Source: Desulfosarcina ovata subsp. ovata
Lineage (GTDB): Bacteria > Desulfobacterota > Desulfobacteria > Desulfobacterales > Desulfosarcinaceae
Direction of reading: 5' to 3'
Length of the DNA: 64,000 nucleotides
Assembly (NCBI RefSeq): GCF_009689005.1
Contig: NZ_AP021879.1
Span: 4,464,001-4,528,000 of the forward strand
The first letter of the stretch is position 1; every line of letters begins with the position of its first letter. The notes beneath the pieces were generated by a model. It was not told the origin of the DNA and ran no database searches. It was given only the letters and a program-made list of their open reading frames with translations. This document shows positions 6,980 through 16,211 of the stretch, piece by piece. Made by a program: the position numbers and the translations under genes.

Positions 6980-8866
6980 ATGCGCATGCCTTCCTACTGG
7001 GCAGACGACTACGTTAAAAAAACCTGCAAAGCGGCGGACGCCATTGATCGGATCCGTCCCGGCCAGCGGGTTTTCATCGGTTCGTCCTGTGGCGAGCCGC
7101 AGCATCTGGTCCGGGTTTTGTCCAATGCCTCCGCGAGCCTGGCCGATCTGGAAGTCATTCGTCTCATGTCTCTGGAGACCACCCCCCTGTCGCTGATTGC
7201 CAGCAAGAGCAAGGGGGCCAGTCTCAACATCCGGCAGTTTTATTCCGGGTCCGCCAAACCCAAAGCCATCGCCCGCCATGCCCGGTTTATTACTCCCATG
7301 AACCTGTCGGCGGTGCCCCGGCTGTTCAAGAGCCGCCGGCTGCCCATCCATGTGGCCCTGATTCAGACCGCGCCGCCCGACGATTTCGGATGCCTGAGTC
7401 TGGGGGTTTCCGTAGACATCACCCTTGCCGCCGCCCTGTCCGCCGATCTGGTGATCGCCCAGGTTAACCCGCGCATGCCGCGTGCCCTGGGACGCAGTTT
7501 TCTGCATGTCAACGATGTGGACCTGTTTGTGGAATACGAGGAACCCCTGATTGCCCTGGGAACCACCCCTGATTCAAGCGAGGCCGATACCATTGCCAAA
7601 CTGATCGCCCGGCTTATCGATGACGGCTCCACGATCCAGATCGGTCCCGGCACCACCCCCCAGGCCACCCTGGCGGCCATGAAGGACAAAAACGATCTGG
7701 GGGTGCACACCCAGTACCTGACCGACCCGATCATGCATCTTTTTTCCCGGGGGGTGATCACCAATCGCCGCAAAGGGTATAACGAGGGAAAGATGGTGGC
7801 CAGCAGCGCCGTGGGGTCCGAGAACCTGTACGAATTCATCAACGACAACCCGGTGATCGAACTGCATCCGTCGGATTATGTGAACGATCCCTCCATTATC
7901 GCTCGCCACCACAAGATGGTGGCCATCAACGTGGCCATGGCCATTGACCTCACCGGTCAGGTGGCGGCCGATGCGCTGCCCTACAACCATTTTTCAGGGG
8001 TCACCGGCATGCTCGATTTTATTCGCGGGGCGGCCATGAGCGAGGGCGGGAAATCACTTCTTTTGCTGCCGGCCACTGCCATGCAGGGGAAGAAAAGCCG
8101 GATTGTGCCGCTTCTCGACGACACCGCCGTGGTGGCTCCGCGCAGTGATGTGCATTACGTGTGTACGGAATACGGGGTGGTGAACCTTTTCGGCAAGAGT
8201 TTCCAGGAGCGTGCCCTGGCCATGATCAGTATTGCGCACCCCGATTATCGCGACGAGCTTTTCAGCCAGGCCCAGCGCATGGGAATCCTGGGGCCTGAAC
8301 AGGTTCAGAAAGGGGTCATTACCGGCGTCTATCCCCTGCGCCTGGAAGAGACCCTTGAAATCGACGGTGCCTCAGTGACCATCCGGCCGGCCAAACCGGT
8401 GGATGCGCGCCGCATCCAGGAACATTTTTACAGCCTGGATCCCGATGACGTGGTGGCGCGTTTTTTTCATCGCAAGGACCGGTTCGATGCCCAGGAAGTG
8501 GGCGGCGTCTCCCAGGTGGATTACATCAGCAACCTGACGGTGGTGGCCGTCGTGGGCGAATTCGGCTTCGGCCGTGTCGTGGGCATCGGCGAGTACCTGG
8601 TCGACCCGGTCGTCAATATGGCCGAGGTGGCCTATTCGGTTTCCCGCACATGGCAGGGCAAGGGATTGGGCCGGCGGATCCAGGAGAAGCTTGCCGAGGG
8701 CGCCCGGGACAAGGGGATTGCCGGTCTTTACGCCTATACCGACCCCGACAACGAGGCCATGATCCATCTTTTCGAAGCGCTGCCGTACCGGGTTGACCGC
8801 AAAATGGAAGCGGATATGCTGGTCCTCTCCTGCCGGTTTGACGAACCGGTGCCTGCCGACGGATGA
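6980..8866 (+). CDS. Acetyl-CoA hydrolase/CoA-transferase-like domain fused to a GNAT acetyltransferase
   Basis: 628 residues. Residues 1-440 match the acetyl-CoA hydrolase/4-hydroxybutyrate CoA-transferase family (QIGPGTTPQATLAA, GVITNRRKG, SGVTGMLDFIRGA, TEYGVVNLFGKSFQERA). Residues about 465-615 form a GNAT domain with the acetyl-CoA loop WQGKGLGRRIQEK. In active family I transferases the segment before GVITNRRK carries a catalytic Glu (GxHTE or SE pattern); here it reads GVHTQYLTD, with Gln245. The GIGGQ-type loop also reads GVTGM. The transferase half may therefore bind acyl-CoA without turning it over and control the GNAT half, comparable in design to Pat proteins, where an inactive acyl-CoA synthetase domain is joined to GNAT. 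The start has AAAGGGG just upstream; ATG 6986 is an alternative. Confidence 0.85.
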   Translation: MRMPSYWADDYVKKTCKAADAIDRIRPGQRVFIGSSCGEPQHLVRVLSNASASLADLEVIRLMSLETTPLSLIASKSKGASLNIRQFYSGSAKPKAIARHARFITPMNLSAVPRLFKSRRLPIHVALIQTAPPDDFGCLSLGVSVDITLAAALSADLVIAQVNPRMPRALGRSFLHVNDVDLFVEYEEPLIALGTTPDSSEADTIAKLIARLIDDGSTIQIGPGTTPQATLAAMKDKNDLGVHTQYLTDPIMHLFSRGVITNRRKGYNEGKMVASSAVGSENLYEFINDNPVIELHPSDYVNDPSIIARHHKMVAINVAMAIDLTGQVAADALPYNHFSGVTGMLDFIRGAAMSEGGKSLLLLPATAMQGKKSRIVPLLDDTAVVAPRSDVHYVCTEYGVVNLFGKSFQERALAMISIAHPDYRDELFSQAQRMGILGPEQVQKGVITGVYPLRLEETLEIDGASVTIRPAKPVDARRIQEHFYSLDPDDVVARFFHRKDRFDAQEVGGVSQVDYISNLTVVAVVGEFGFGRVVGIGEYLVDPVVNMAEVAYSVSRTWQGKGLGRRIQEKLAEGARDKGIAGLYAYTDPDNEAMIHLFEALPYRVDRKMEADMLVLSCRFDEPVPADG

Positions 8867-8890
8867 CAAGCGCCCTGAGAACGATCGCAA

Positions 8891-9808
8891 CTATTCATCC
8901 AGAATAAAAAAGCGGCCCTGTTTTTCAACAATTCCTCCCTCATCGAGCAGCAATTCCAGATTTTTGCGGATCATCTGGGATTCGAAGATGCGCTGCATTT
9001 TTATATCGGCCATGCGGTTGTGATAAAACGGCGAGGCCTGAATCATCGCTTCCAGGTCCATGCCTGTGGCACACAGGGCCCGGACAGCCATCTTTTGCCG
9101 CTCGAACGCCTCCAGGTAGCGGGCAAATGCCCGATCGGCAGCATTGCGATCCATGGGGCGCTTGTGGGAGGTGCCGACCCGGTCATAGGCGAGGCTCCGC
9201 AGCATCATGACGCTTTCCCGGAAACGGCGGATGTCGCTTTCCGGGTTGCCATACCAGGGGCCGAAGCCGGTAAAATCGACGTCGGTGGTGAAAAGCGTTT
9301 TGGAGGTGGTTTCCAGAAAGCAGTAATGGTCGTCCAGGTGGCCTGGTGCGTGAATGGCCCTGAGTTGAATGGCACCAAAATCCAGCCGCTCGCCATCATC
9401 AAAGCGGTGGTTGGGTTGGCGCAGGGGCTGGATGCCCAGACGATCTCGCACCACATCGGTCCAGTAACGGGCATTCGCTTCCCCTTCCACGAAGCGTCGG
9501 CCCAACAGAATCAGATCCTCCACTGTTTCCGGGGTTTCGGCCGGCAGCCACAACTGACGATCGCGTAGCCCATGCCAGGCCAGAATATGATCGGGATGGG
9601 AGTGGCTGATGATCAGGCCGTCGATACGCATGGTTTGATCGATCTGCCGGATCCGGTCGGTGCCGATGCCGCTGTCGATGAGTATGGTCCGGTCGCCAAG
9701 CAGCAGGTACCCGTGACAATTGGGGAAGCGGCCTTTGCCCGGCCCGCAGGCCAGGTAGATATGGGGTGTCACCGGGTGAACGAAAGGGAGTGTTTCAAGT
9801 CGGTTCAT
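8891..9808 (-). CDS. MBL-fold metallo-hydrolase
   Basis: 305 residues from the chosen ATG at 9808. The metallo-beta-lactamase motif HSHPDH is seen (IISHSHPDHILAWHG), with the later metal ligands in HAPGHLDDHYCF and TTDVDF. The C-terminal region (SPFYHNRMADIKMQRIFESQMIRKNLELLLDEG) resembles the winged-helix tail of hydroxyacylglutathione-hydrolase/LACTB2-like enzymes. The frame stays open to 9883, but that upstream stretch has no ribosome site. It converges with the CoA-transferase/GNAT gene (gap 24 bases) and diverges from the oleA-like gene. The substrate is unknown. Confidence 0.8.
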   Translation of the reverse strand: MNRLETLPFVHPVTPHIYLACGPGKGRFPNCHGYLLLGDRTILIDSGIGTDRIRQIDQTMRIDGLIISHSHPDHILAWHGLRDRQLWLPAETPETVEDLILLGRRFVEGEANARYWTDVVRDRLGIQPLRQPNHRFDDGERLDFGAIQLRAIHAPGHLDDHYCFLETTSKTLFTTDVDFTGFGPWYGNPESDIRRFRESVMMLRSLAYDRVGTSHKRPMDRNAADRAFARYLEAFERQKMAVRALCATGMDLEAMIQASPFYHNRMADIKMQRIFESQMIRKNLELLLDEGGIVEKQGRFFILDE

Positions 9809-9985
9809 GGGGCCAATTGCTTTCCGCAACGATTCAGCTTTAATATGGGATGCCTGCCATCTGAAGAGTCCTCGATACTCCATTTTGATTCGAAATTAAA
9901 GATGTTCGTTCCGGTTTTGGGTGTTTTCCGGATGCCGCAACCGTGGTATGAGATCGCAGATATGCACTGCTCGGAAAGGAAGGTC

Positions 9986-11014
9986 ATGCAACCGCTGTTT
10001 TTCAACAACGTCGCCATCGAAGGCGTGGAATGCGTGCTCCCCACGACGGTGGTCACCTCTGCCCAGATCGAATCGCAGCTTTCCGCCACCATGGCGCGCA
10101 TCGGTATCAAGCCCGGAATGATTCAGGGCCTGACCGGGATTCATGAACGCCGTTTCTGGGATGCCGGTCAGCAGGCCAGTGACGTGGCCACCCAGGCCGC
10201 CGAAAAGGTGCTGGCCAAAGCCGGTATTCCCCGCGACGCCATCGGCTGTCTGATCAGTACATCCGTCTCCAAGGATTATATCGAGCCCTCCGTGGCCAGT
10301 CTGGTGCACGGCAACCTGGGGCTGGCCGACCACTGTATCAGCTATGACATCGGCAATGCCTGCCTGGGGTTTGTCAACGCCATGGCCAGTGTGGGCATGA
10401 TGATCGATTCGGGGTTCGTTGATTACGGGCTGATCGTGGATGGGGAAAACTCCCGTGAGGTGGTCGAGGCCACCATTGACCGTTTGAGCAGGCCGAACGC
10501 TACCGCCGAAGCGTTTCGGGATCAGTTTGCCACCCTGACCCTGGGTTCCGGAGCCGTGGCCATGATTGTCTGCCGGCGCGAGCTTTCCACCAGTGGTCAC
10601 CGGATCAACGGCGCTGTCACCCGGGCCGCCACCCGGCACAGCCGCCTCTGCCTGGGACAACGCGACTACATGACCGCCGACGCCTCCAAGGTGATGCTTT
10701 TCGGCGTGGACCTGGCCAAACAGACCTGGGACCTGGCCGGCCGGGTGCTGGCCAACTGGAGCGATGACGAGATCGACGCCTACATCCCCCACCAGGTCAG
10801 CCAGCGCAACATGGACGTGCTCAACGAGAAATTGGGCCTTACCCCTCAAAAACACCATCTCAATTTCCCGACCCTTGGAAATATCGGTCCGGCGGCCGTG
10901 CCGATCACCCTTAACCAGGCCGCCGAAACGGGCCGCGTCAGGCCAGGCAACCATGTGGCCCTGATGGGCATCGGCAGCGGTCTCAACTGTTCGATGATGA
11001 GTGTCACCTGGTAA
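9986..11014 (+). CDS. OleA-like 3-oxoacyl synthase III (head-to-head thiolase)
   Basis: 342 residues of the thiolase superfamily, closest in recalled sequence to OleA, which joins two fatty acyl-CoAs in a non-decarboxylative Claisen condensation on the way to long-chain olefins. The OleA signature SVSKDYIEPSVASLVHGNLG carries the Glu (Glu100 here) that lies 26 residues before the nucleophilic Cys (Cys126, in IGNACLGFVNAM), the same spacing as OleA Glu117/Cys143. The catalytic His (YIPHQVS) and Asn (LGNIGPA) are present, as is the C-terminal GIGSGLNCSM. The start at 9986 follows GGAAAGGAAGG. No oleB, oleC or oleD is in the window. FabH is the alternative, but the Glu motif argues for OleA. Confidence 0.82.
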   Translation: MQPLFFNNVAIEGVECVLPTTVVTSAQIESQLSATMARIGIKPGMIQGLTGIHERRFWDAGQQASDVATQAAEKVLAKAGIPRDAIGCLISTSVSKDYIEPSVASLVHGNLGLADHCISYDIGNACLGFVNAMASVGMMIDSGFVDYGLIVDGENSREVVEATIDRLSRPNATAEAFRDQFATLTLGSGAVAMIVCRRELSTSGHRINGAVTRAATRHSRLCLGQRDYMTADASKVMLFGVDLAKQTWDLAGRVLANWSDDEIDAYIPHQVSQRNMDVLNEKLGLTPQKHHLNFPTLGNIGPAAVPITLNQAAETGRVRPGNHVALMGIGSGLNCSMMSVTW

Positions 11015-11016
11015 CC

Positions 11017-11961
11017 ATGGGCACAGTGGCCAATTTGCGGCAGCCGCTCCTGGTTATTTTTGCCATCGTCTGCGCGATTCTGATGTTTTTCGGCGGAGCG
11101 GACCTGGTGCATATGCGTTCCTTCAAGCGCGCCTGGGATCTGGGACACATCGCCGCTTTTGCCGTTTGGAGCCTGCTCCTGTTGCGTGGCTGGCGGCGAC
11201 TGGCAACCATGGGGGTGGTGACGCAGGTGGTGGTGGTCGTATTGCTGACAACAGGTGTCGGCGGTGCCGTGGAGATCGCCCAGGGCGCCGTCGGTCGCTA
11301 CCCGGGGTGGGCGGATGTGGAGCATGACATCCTGGGCAGCCTTCTGGCGATTTTTTTCCTGTTTCCCAGCCGGCTTCAATTGCATCTAGGTTGGCGACGC
11401 ATGGTCCAAGTCGCGATTCTCGGTTGGCTCCTGCTGGCCCTGGCACCGGTGGCCCGCGCGTTGGTGGATGAATGGGACATGACCCGTGCGTTTCCGGTAC
11501 TGGCCGATTTCGAGGCGCCTTTTGAGTTGGAACGCTGGTCAGGCAACGCCCGCCTTTCCATTGATCACAGCATTGCCGCCAGTGGACGCGCCTCCCTTTG
11601 CATCGATCTCAACACGGCCCGGTACAGCGGTGCAAGCTTGAACTATTTTCCCGGCGACTGGCGCGGGTGGCAATGGATCGCCTTCAGTGTCTACAACCCG
11701 GACCCCCAGCCGATCCGACTGGTCTGCAAGATCAACGATCACCAGCATGATATCTCCGGCTGCCGTTACGCAGATCGTTTCAACCGGACTTTCGAGATGC
11801 ATTCCGGATGGAACCGCATCCGCATCCCCCTCGAGGCTGTCGCCACGGCACCCCAGGGCCGCCGGATGGACCTTTCCCGGATCAGTGAATTCAACCTCTT
11901 TGCTGTAGAATTGCCCCAATCGCGACAGATCTTTCTGGATTGGCTGGCCCTGGAAAGCTGA
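11017..11961 (+). CDS. VanZ-like membrane protein with an extracytoplasmic beta-sandwich-like domain
   Basis: 314 residues, starting two bases after the oleA-like stop codon, so translational coupling is likely. Residues 1-150 contain four hydrophobic segments and a VanZ-like arrangement (DLGHIAAFAVWSLLL and EIAQGAVGRYPGWADVEHDILG, the conserved E..Q and D...N/D positions of VanZ). Residues 155-314 are soluble and look like a CIA30/carbohydrate-binding type sandwich (FEAPFELERWSGNARLSID, ASGRASLCIDL, WRGWQWIAFSVYNPDPQPIRL, FLDWLAL). Function is unknown; the second domain probably lies on the outer face of the membrane. Whether it has anything to do with OleA products is open. Confidence 0.65.
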   Translation: MGTVANLRQPLLVIFAIVCAILMFFGGADLVHMRSFKRAWDLGHIAAFAVWSLLLLRGWRRLATMGVVTQVVVVVLLTTGVGGAVEIAQGAVGRYPGWADVEHDILGSLLAIFFLFPSRLQLHLGWRRMVQVAILGWLLLALAPVARALVDEWDMTRAFPVLADFEAPFELERWSGNARLSIDHSIAASGRASLCIDLNTARYSGASLNYFPGDWRGWQWIAFSVYNPDPQPIRLVCKINDHQHDISGCRYADRFNRTFEMHSGWNRIRIPLEAVATAPQGRRMDLSRISEFNLFAVELPQSRQIFLDWLALES

Positions 11962-12118
11962 CCGATTCCCGGACTCGATTCGGGCCCGGCAGTAAAATGC
12001 GCGTTCAACTTTAACCAAAACATGCTACTATCGGGGCAATTTGGGGACATTTATTATTTTCCCGCGACCCTTATTCCCATAAAAAAACCATCCCAAACCA
12101 CAAAGGAAACATTGATCG

Positions 12119-13801
12119 ATGAGTATTGATCCCAATAAAGTCATCTATTCGATGATCCGCGTGAGCAAGTTCTACAACAAGCGGCCGATCATCAAGGATA
12201 TCTCCCTGAGCTACTTTTACGGCGCCAAGATCGGCGTTTTGGGCCTCAACGGCTCGGGTAAGAGTACCCTGCTGAAGATCATGGCCGGCGTCGATAAGGA
12301 GTTCAACGGCGAAACGATTCTTTCCAAGGGGTATACCGTGGGCTACCTGGAACAGGAACCCTTGGTGGACGATACCAAAACGGTGCGTGAAATCGTTCAG
12401 GAAGGCGTCCAGGAGACGGTCGACCTGATGGACGAGTTCAACCGGATCAACGAGAAATTCGCCGAGCCCATGTCCGATGACGAGATGGACAAGCTGATCC
12501 AGCGTCAGGGGGAAGTACAGGAGAAACTCGACGCCCTGGATGCCTGGGACCTGGACGCCCGCCTGGAGATGGCCATGGACGCCCTGCGCTGCCCGCCCGG
12601 GGACACCTCGGTAAACGTGATTTCCGGCGGTGAGCGGCGCCGGGTGGCCTTGTGCCGCCTGCTGCTTAAAAAGCCCGATATCCTGCTGTTGGACGAACCC
12701 ACCAACCATTTGGACGCCGAAACCGTGAGCTGGTTGGAGCAGCACCTGCAGCAATACGCCGGTACCGTTATTGCCGTCACCCACGACCGCTATTTTCTCG
12801 ACAACGTGGCTGGCTGGATTCTGGAACTGGACCGTGGCCACGGCATTCCCTGGAAAGGCAACTACAGCTCCTGGCTGGAGCAGAAGCAGAACCGCCTGGC
12901 GGGTGAGGAGAAATCGGCCAGCGAGCGCCAGAAAACCCTGCAGCGCGAACTGGAGTGGATCCGCATGGCGCCCAAGGGGCGTCGGGCCAAATCCAAGGCG
13001 CGGATCACCGCCTACGAACAGCTGCTTGGTCAGGAAAGTGACCGGCTGGCCAAGGATCTGGAAATCTACATCCCACCCGGATCGCGGCTTGGCAATGTGG
13101 TCATCCAGGCCCAGGGGGTGGCCAAGGGGTTCGGCGAAAAACTGCTATTGGAGGATATGGATTTTGCGCTTCCGCCGGGCGGTATCGTCGGTGTGATCGG
13201 TCCCAACGGCGCGGGCAAAACCACCCTGTTCCGCATGATCACCGGCCAGGACCAGCCCGACAAGGGGACGATCAAGGTCGGCGAAACCGTCCAGCTGGCC
13301 TATGTGGACCAGAGCCGCGACGTATTGGACCCGGAAAAAAATATTTGGGAGATGATTTCCGACGGTCAGGACAGCATCGATTTGGGTGATCGACAGGTCA
13401 ATTCCAGGGCGTATGTGGCCCGTTTCAACTTCTCCGGTTCCGACCAGCAGAAGAAGGTGGGGGTGCTCTCCGGTGGCGAACGCAACCGGGTGCACCTGGC
13501 GCGCATGCTCAAATCCGGCGCCAACGTGCTGCTGCTGGACGAGCCGACCAATGACCTGGACGTCAACACCATGCGTGCCCTTGAGGATGCCCTGGAAAAT
13601 TTCGGCGGCTGCGCCGTGGTGATCAGCCATGACCGCTGGTTCCTCGATCGCATCGCCACCCACATTCTGGCTTTCGAGGGTGACAGCCAGGCGGTCTGGT
13701 TCGAGGGGAACTACTCCGATTATGAGGCGGACCGCAAAAAGCGTCTCGGTGCGGCCGCCGATCAGCCCCATCGGATCAAATACCGGCAACTGACCCGCTA
13801 A
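12119..13801 (+). CDS. ettA: Energy-dependent translational throttle protein EttA (ABC-F ATPase)
   Basis: 560 residues, close to the E. coli length (555). Two ABC domains: the first has GLNGSGKST, SGGERRRVALCRLLL and LLLDEPTNHLDAE; the second has GPNGAGKTT, SGGERNRVHLARML and LLLDEPTNDLDVN. The arm/linker segment LDRGHGIPWKGNYSSWLEQKQNR followed by the ERQKTLQRELEWIRM helix is diagnostic for EttA among ABC-F proteins. It binds the ribosomal E site and gates entry into elongation according to the ATP/ADP ratio. The next gene starts on its stop codon (TAATG overlap), so the two are translationally coupled. Confidence 0.95.
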   Translation: MSIDPNKVIYSMIRVSKFYNKRPIIKDISLSYFYGAKIGVLGLNGSGKSTLLKIMAGVDKEFNGETILSKGYTVGYLEQEPLVDDTKTVREIVQEGVQETVDLMDEFNRINEKFAEPMSDDEMDKLIQRQGEVQEKLDALDAWDLDARLEMAMDALRCPPGDTSVNVISGGERRRVALCRLLLKKPDILLLDEPTNHLDAETVSWLEQHLQQYAGTVIAVTHDRYFLDNVAGWILELDRGHGIPWKGNYSSWLEQKQNRLAGEEKSASERQKTLQRELEWIRMAPKGRRAKSKARITAYEQLLGQESDRLAKDLEIYIPPGSRLGNVVIQAQGVAKGFGEKLLLEDMDFALPPGGIVGVIGPNGAGKTTLFRMITGQDQPDKGTIKVGETVQLAYVDQSRDVLDPEKNIWEMISDGQDSIDLGDRQVNSRAYVARFNFSGSDQQKKVGVLSGGERNRVHLARMLKSGANVLLLDEPTNDLDVNTMRALEDALENFGGCAVVISHDRWFLDRIATHILAFEGDSQAVWFEGNYSDYEADRKKRLGAAADQPHRIKYRQLTR

Positions 13802-15144
13802 TGAATATGGATAAAATCAAGACCCTGGCAAAAAAACAGATCACCTTCTTTACGCAAACCCTTTGGTACCTGCGCCGAGGCCAGCACAGCCCGGTTCAGT
13901 GGTTATTGATCCGGCTGCTGCGCACGCTGATTCTTTCAGTTCAGGGCTTTGCCCGCCACCACGGCACCCTGCGTGCCTCGGCGCTGACCTTTTTCACGTT
14001 GCTCTCGCTAGTTCCGGTGGCGGCCATGGCGTTCGGTATTGCCAAGGGATTTGGATTCGAACGGCGCCTCCAGCAGGAGCTTCTGGAGAACTTTTCGGCC
14101 CAGCATGAGGTGGTCCAGCAGGTGATCGCTTTTGCCCAGAATATGCTGGACAACACCAAAGGCGGCATGATTGCCGGAATCGGTGTGGTGGTGCTTTTCT
14201 GGGCGGTAGTCAAGGTGCTCAGTAATATCGAAAACTCCTTCAATCACATCTGGGGGGTTCGTTCCCGCCATCTGATCCGCAAGCTGAGTGATTACCTGAC
14301 CATCATGCTGATCTGCCCATTGTTGATCATCATGTCCGGCAGTGTGACGGTCTATATTACGTCCCAGGTGTCAGCCATATCCGGCCGCTTCGAACTGTTA
14401 CAGATGGTAGGGCCGGTGATTTATCTGGGACTCAAACTGCTGCCCTTTACCCTGATCTGGATTTTGTTTACCCTGGTGTACATGATCATGCCCAATACCC
14501 GGGTGCGGTTCGACGGTGCCCTGCTGGCCGGTGTGATTGCCGGAACCGCATACCAGGCGGTCCAGGCGGCCTACATCCATTTTCAGATTTTTGTGGCCAA
14601 GTACAATGCCATCTACGGCAGTTTCGCGGCCCTGCCCCTGTTTCTGATGTGGCTGCAGATCAGTTGGCTGATTGTCCTTGTGGGGGCGGAGATTTCCCAC
14701 GCGTATCAAAATTCGGATCACGTGGATAACAGCGCCGGCGGCCGGGAACTCAGCATTCAGCAGACCCGTCTGCTCTGCCTTTCCATTTGCCGTCATGTGG
14801 CCATTCGGTTTCATCAGGGGCAATCGGCCCAGACTTCCGCACAGATTGCCGATGCGCTGGGGCTTTCCGCAGCGCTGGTGGACAATCTGGCCGGACTTTT
14901 GGTAAAAGGAAACATCCTGGCGCGGATCGAAAGGGGCACAAACGGGGATACGGCGCTGCAACCCGCCCGGGATACTGGCGGCCTGACGCTCAACCGTGTG
15001 CTCGACGCCCTGGACGCGGTGGGCGAAAACAACAACCTGCCGCTGAATCATTTGCCGGCGGTTCAGACCCTTTCAGAGAGCCTGACGGCGTTGCGTGAAA
15101 CAATGGATCGATCGGATGCCAACCGGCTGGTTGTTGATATCTGA
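13801..15144 (+). CDS. YihY/BrkB family inner-membrane protein
   Basis: 447 residues. The first 300 carry six hydrophobic segments and YihY hallmarks: ALTFFTLLSLVPVAAMAFGIAKGFG, FNHIWGVRSRHLIRKLSDYLTIM, MIMPNTRVRFDGALLAG and YGSFAALPLFLMWLQISWLIVLVGAEISHAYQN. The family was once called RNase BN, but that activity belongs to another protein. Residues 300-447 are soluble and helical (QQTRLLCLSICRHVA, SAQIADALGLSAALVDNLAGLLVKGNILAR), like a winged-helix module seen in longer YihY proteins. It overlaps the ettA stop by one base. Confidence 0.88.
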   Translation: MNMDKIKTLAKKQITFFTQTLWYLRRGQHSPVQWLLIRLLRTLILSVQGFARHHGTLRASALTFFTLLSLVPVAAMAFGIAKGFGFERRLQQELLENFSAQHEVVQQVIAFAQNMLDNTKGGMIAGIGVVVLFWAVVKVLSNIENSFNHIWGVRSRHLIRKLSDYLTIMLICPLLIIMSGSVTVYITSQVSAISGRFELLQMVGPVIYLGLKLLPFTLIWILFTLVYMIMPNTRVRFDGALLAGVIAGTAYQAVQAAYIHFQIFVAKYNAIYGSFAALPLFLMWLQISWLIVLVGAEISHAYQNSDHVDNSAGGRELSIQQTRLLCLSICRHVAIRFHQGQSAQTSAQIADALGLSAALVDNLAGLLVKGNILARIERGTNGDTALQPARDTGGLTLNRVLDALDAVGENNNLPLNHLPAVQTLSESLTALRETMDRSDANRLVVDI

Positions 15145-15272
15145 GCGAGGTGTTACGATCCGTGCAACCACAGCGGCGGTAATGCGACCCGCCGATACGG
15201 TCACCCGCCATCCGTCTTTTGTTGGCGATTGGGGATGATGGCTGGCCGGTGCTTTTGGGGAGGCCTGCAACC

Positions 15273-15902
15273 ATGGAACAAGTCACCGAAATTACAAACA
15301 TCATCGCCCTGACTATGGGCGCCGCCTGGGCGGCCGGGATCAATCTTTACGCGGCCATCGCCACCCTGGGAATTTTAAGCGTGACCGGAAACATCACCCT
15401 GCCGCCGGACTTGCAGGTACTGGCCAATCCGCTGGTCATCGGTGCGGCCTGTCTGATGTTCGTGGTTGAGTTTGTTGCTGACAAGACGCCTGGCGTGGAC
15501 ACCGGCTGGGACACGATTCATACCTTCATCCGGATACCCGCCGGCGCTTTGCTGGCTGCCGGTGCCGTCGGTGAGGTGGACCCGGCGGTGAGCCTGGCTG
15601 CCGCGCTTTTGGGCGGGACCCTGGCTGCCGGCACCCACGGCCTGAAAGCCGGCTCCCGGCTGCTCATCAACACCTCTCCGGAGCCGTTCAGCAACTGGAC
15701 TGCCTCGGTCCTCGAAGACATCATGGTCATCGGCGGGATTTGGACGGCGGTCAACCATCCCTGGCTCTTTATCGTTTTCCTTTGCCTCTTCATCCTGCTG
15801 ATGATCTGGCTGCTGCCCAAGTTGTGGCGCGGCATCAAAATGCTGGCCGCCAAAATCAAGCAGCTGTTTACCCCCCGACAGGTTTCTCCGCCGCTGGAAT
15901 GA
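15273..15902 (+). CDS. DUF4126 membrane protein
   Basis: 209 residues from ATG 15273, preceded by GGGGAGG; the longer frame has no ribosome site. About five hydrophobic segments. The pattern AAGINLYAAIATLGILS, then ADKTPGVDTGWDTIHTFIRIPAGALLAAGA and GTHGLKAGSRLLINTSPEPFSN, is that of DUF4126, a family of unknown function. A basic C-terminal tail follows the last membrane segment. It lies 128 bases after the YihY gene and may share its transcript. Confidence 0.8.
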   Translation: MEQVTEITNIIALTMGAAWAAGINLYAAIATLGILSVTGNITLPPDLQVLANPLVIGAACLMFVVEFVADKTPGVDTGWDTIHTFIRIPAGALLAAGAVGEVDPAVSLAAALLGGTLAAGTHGLKAGSRLLINTSPEPFSNWTASVLEDIMVIGGIWTAVNHPWLFIVFLCLFILLMIWLLPKLWRGIKMLAAKIKQLFTPRQVSPPLE

Positions 15903-16211
15903 TGGGCGTTCGTTAACACGCCAGACGTCTACGCCGGGGAAAAGAACTGGACCATACCCGTTTTTTGCCTGGTCTGGCACGCATCGCCTGATGACCAAAA
16001 AAGGATGCTGTGGTTCCATCCCTGTCGATTTTTTCCGCATCAATTGCCTTGAATGCTTCCGCTTCGCCTCGCTTTCGCATAAACTTTTTTTCCGATCGGC
16101 CGATACTTTCACAACTCATTGAAGCATTATGGATTAATTTGGAATCCGATCGCCGTCAATATTACCACGGATACGTAAGAGCGATCGCAAGAAAGGGACG
16201 AGACCACGACC
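15903..16211. other. Intergenic region, 309 bases, no clear feature
   Basis: Between the DUF4126 gene and the pseudopilin. No convincing coding frame, tRNA or member of the palindrome family is seen. A ribosome-site candidate (AAAGGGA, 16192-16198) lies near its right end. Confidence 0.4.

Noticed and set aside
9896..10954. Minus-strand open frame of 352 codons
   Set aside because: Antisense to the OleA-like gene; composition typical of a shadow frame.
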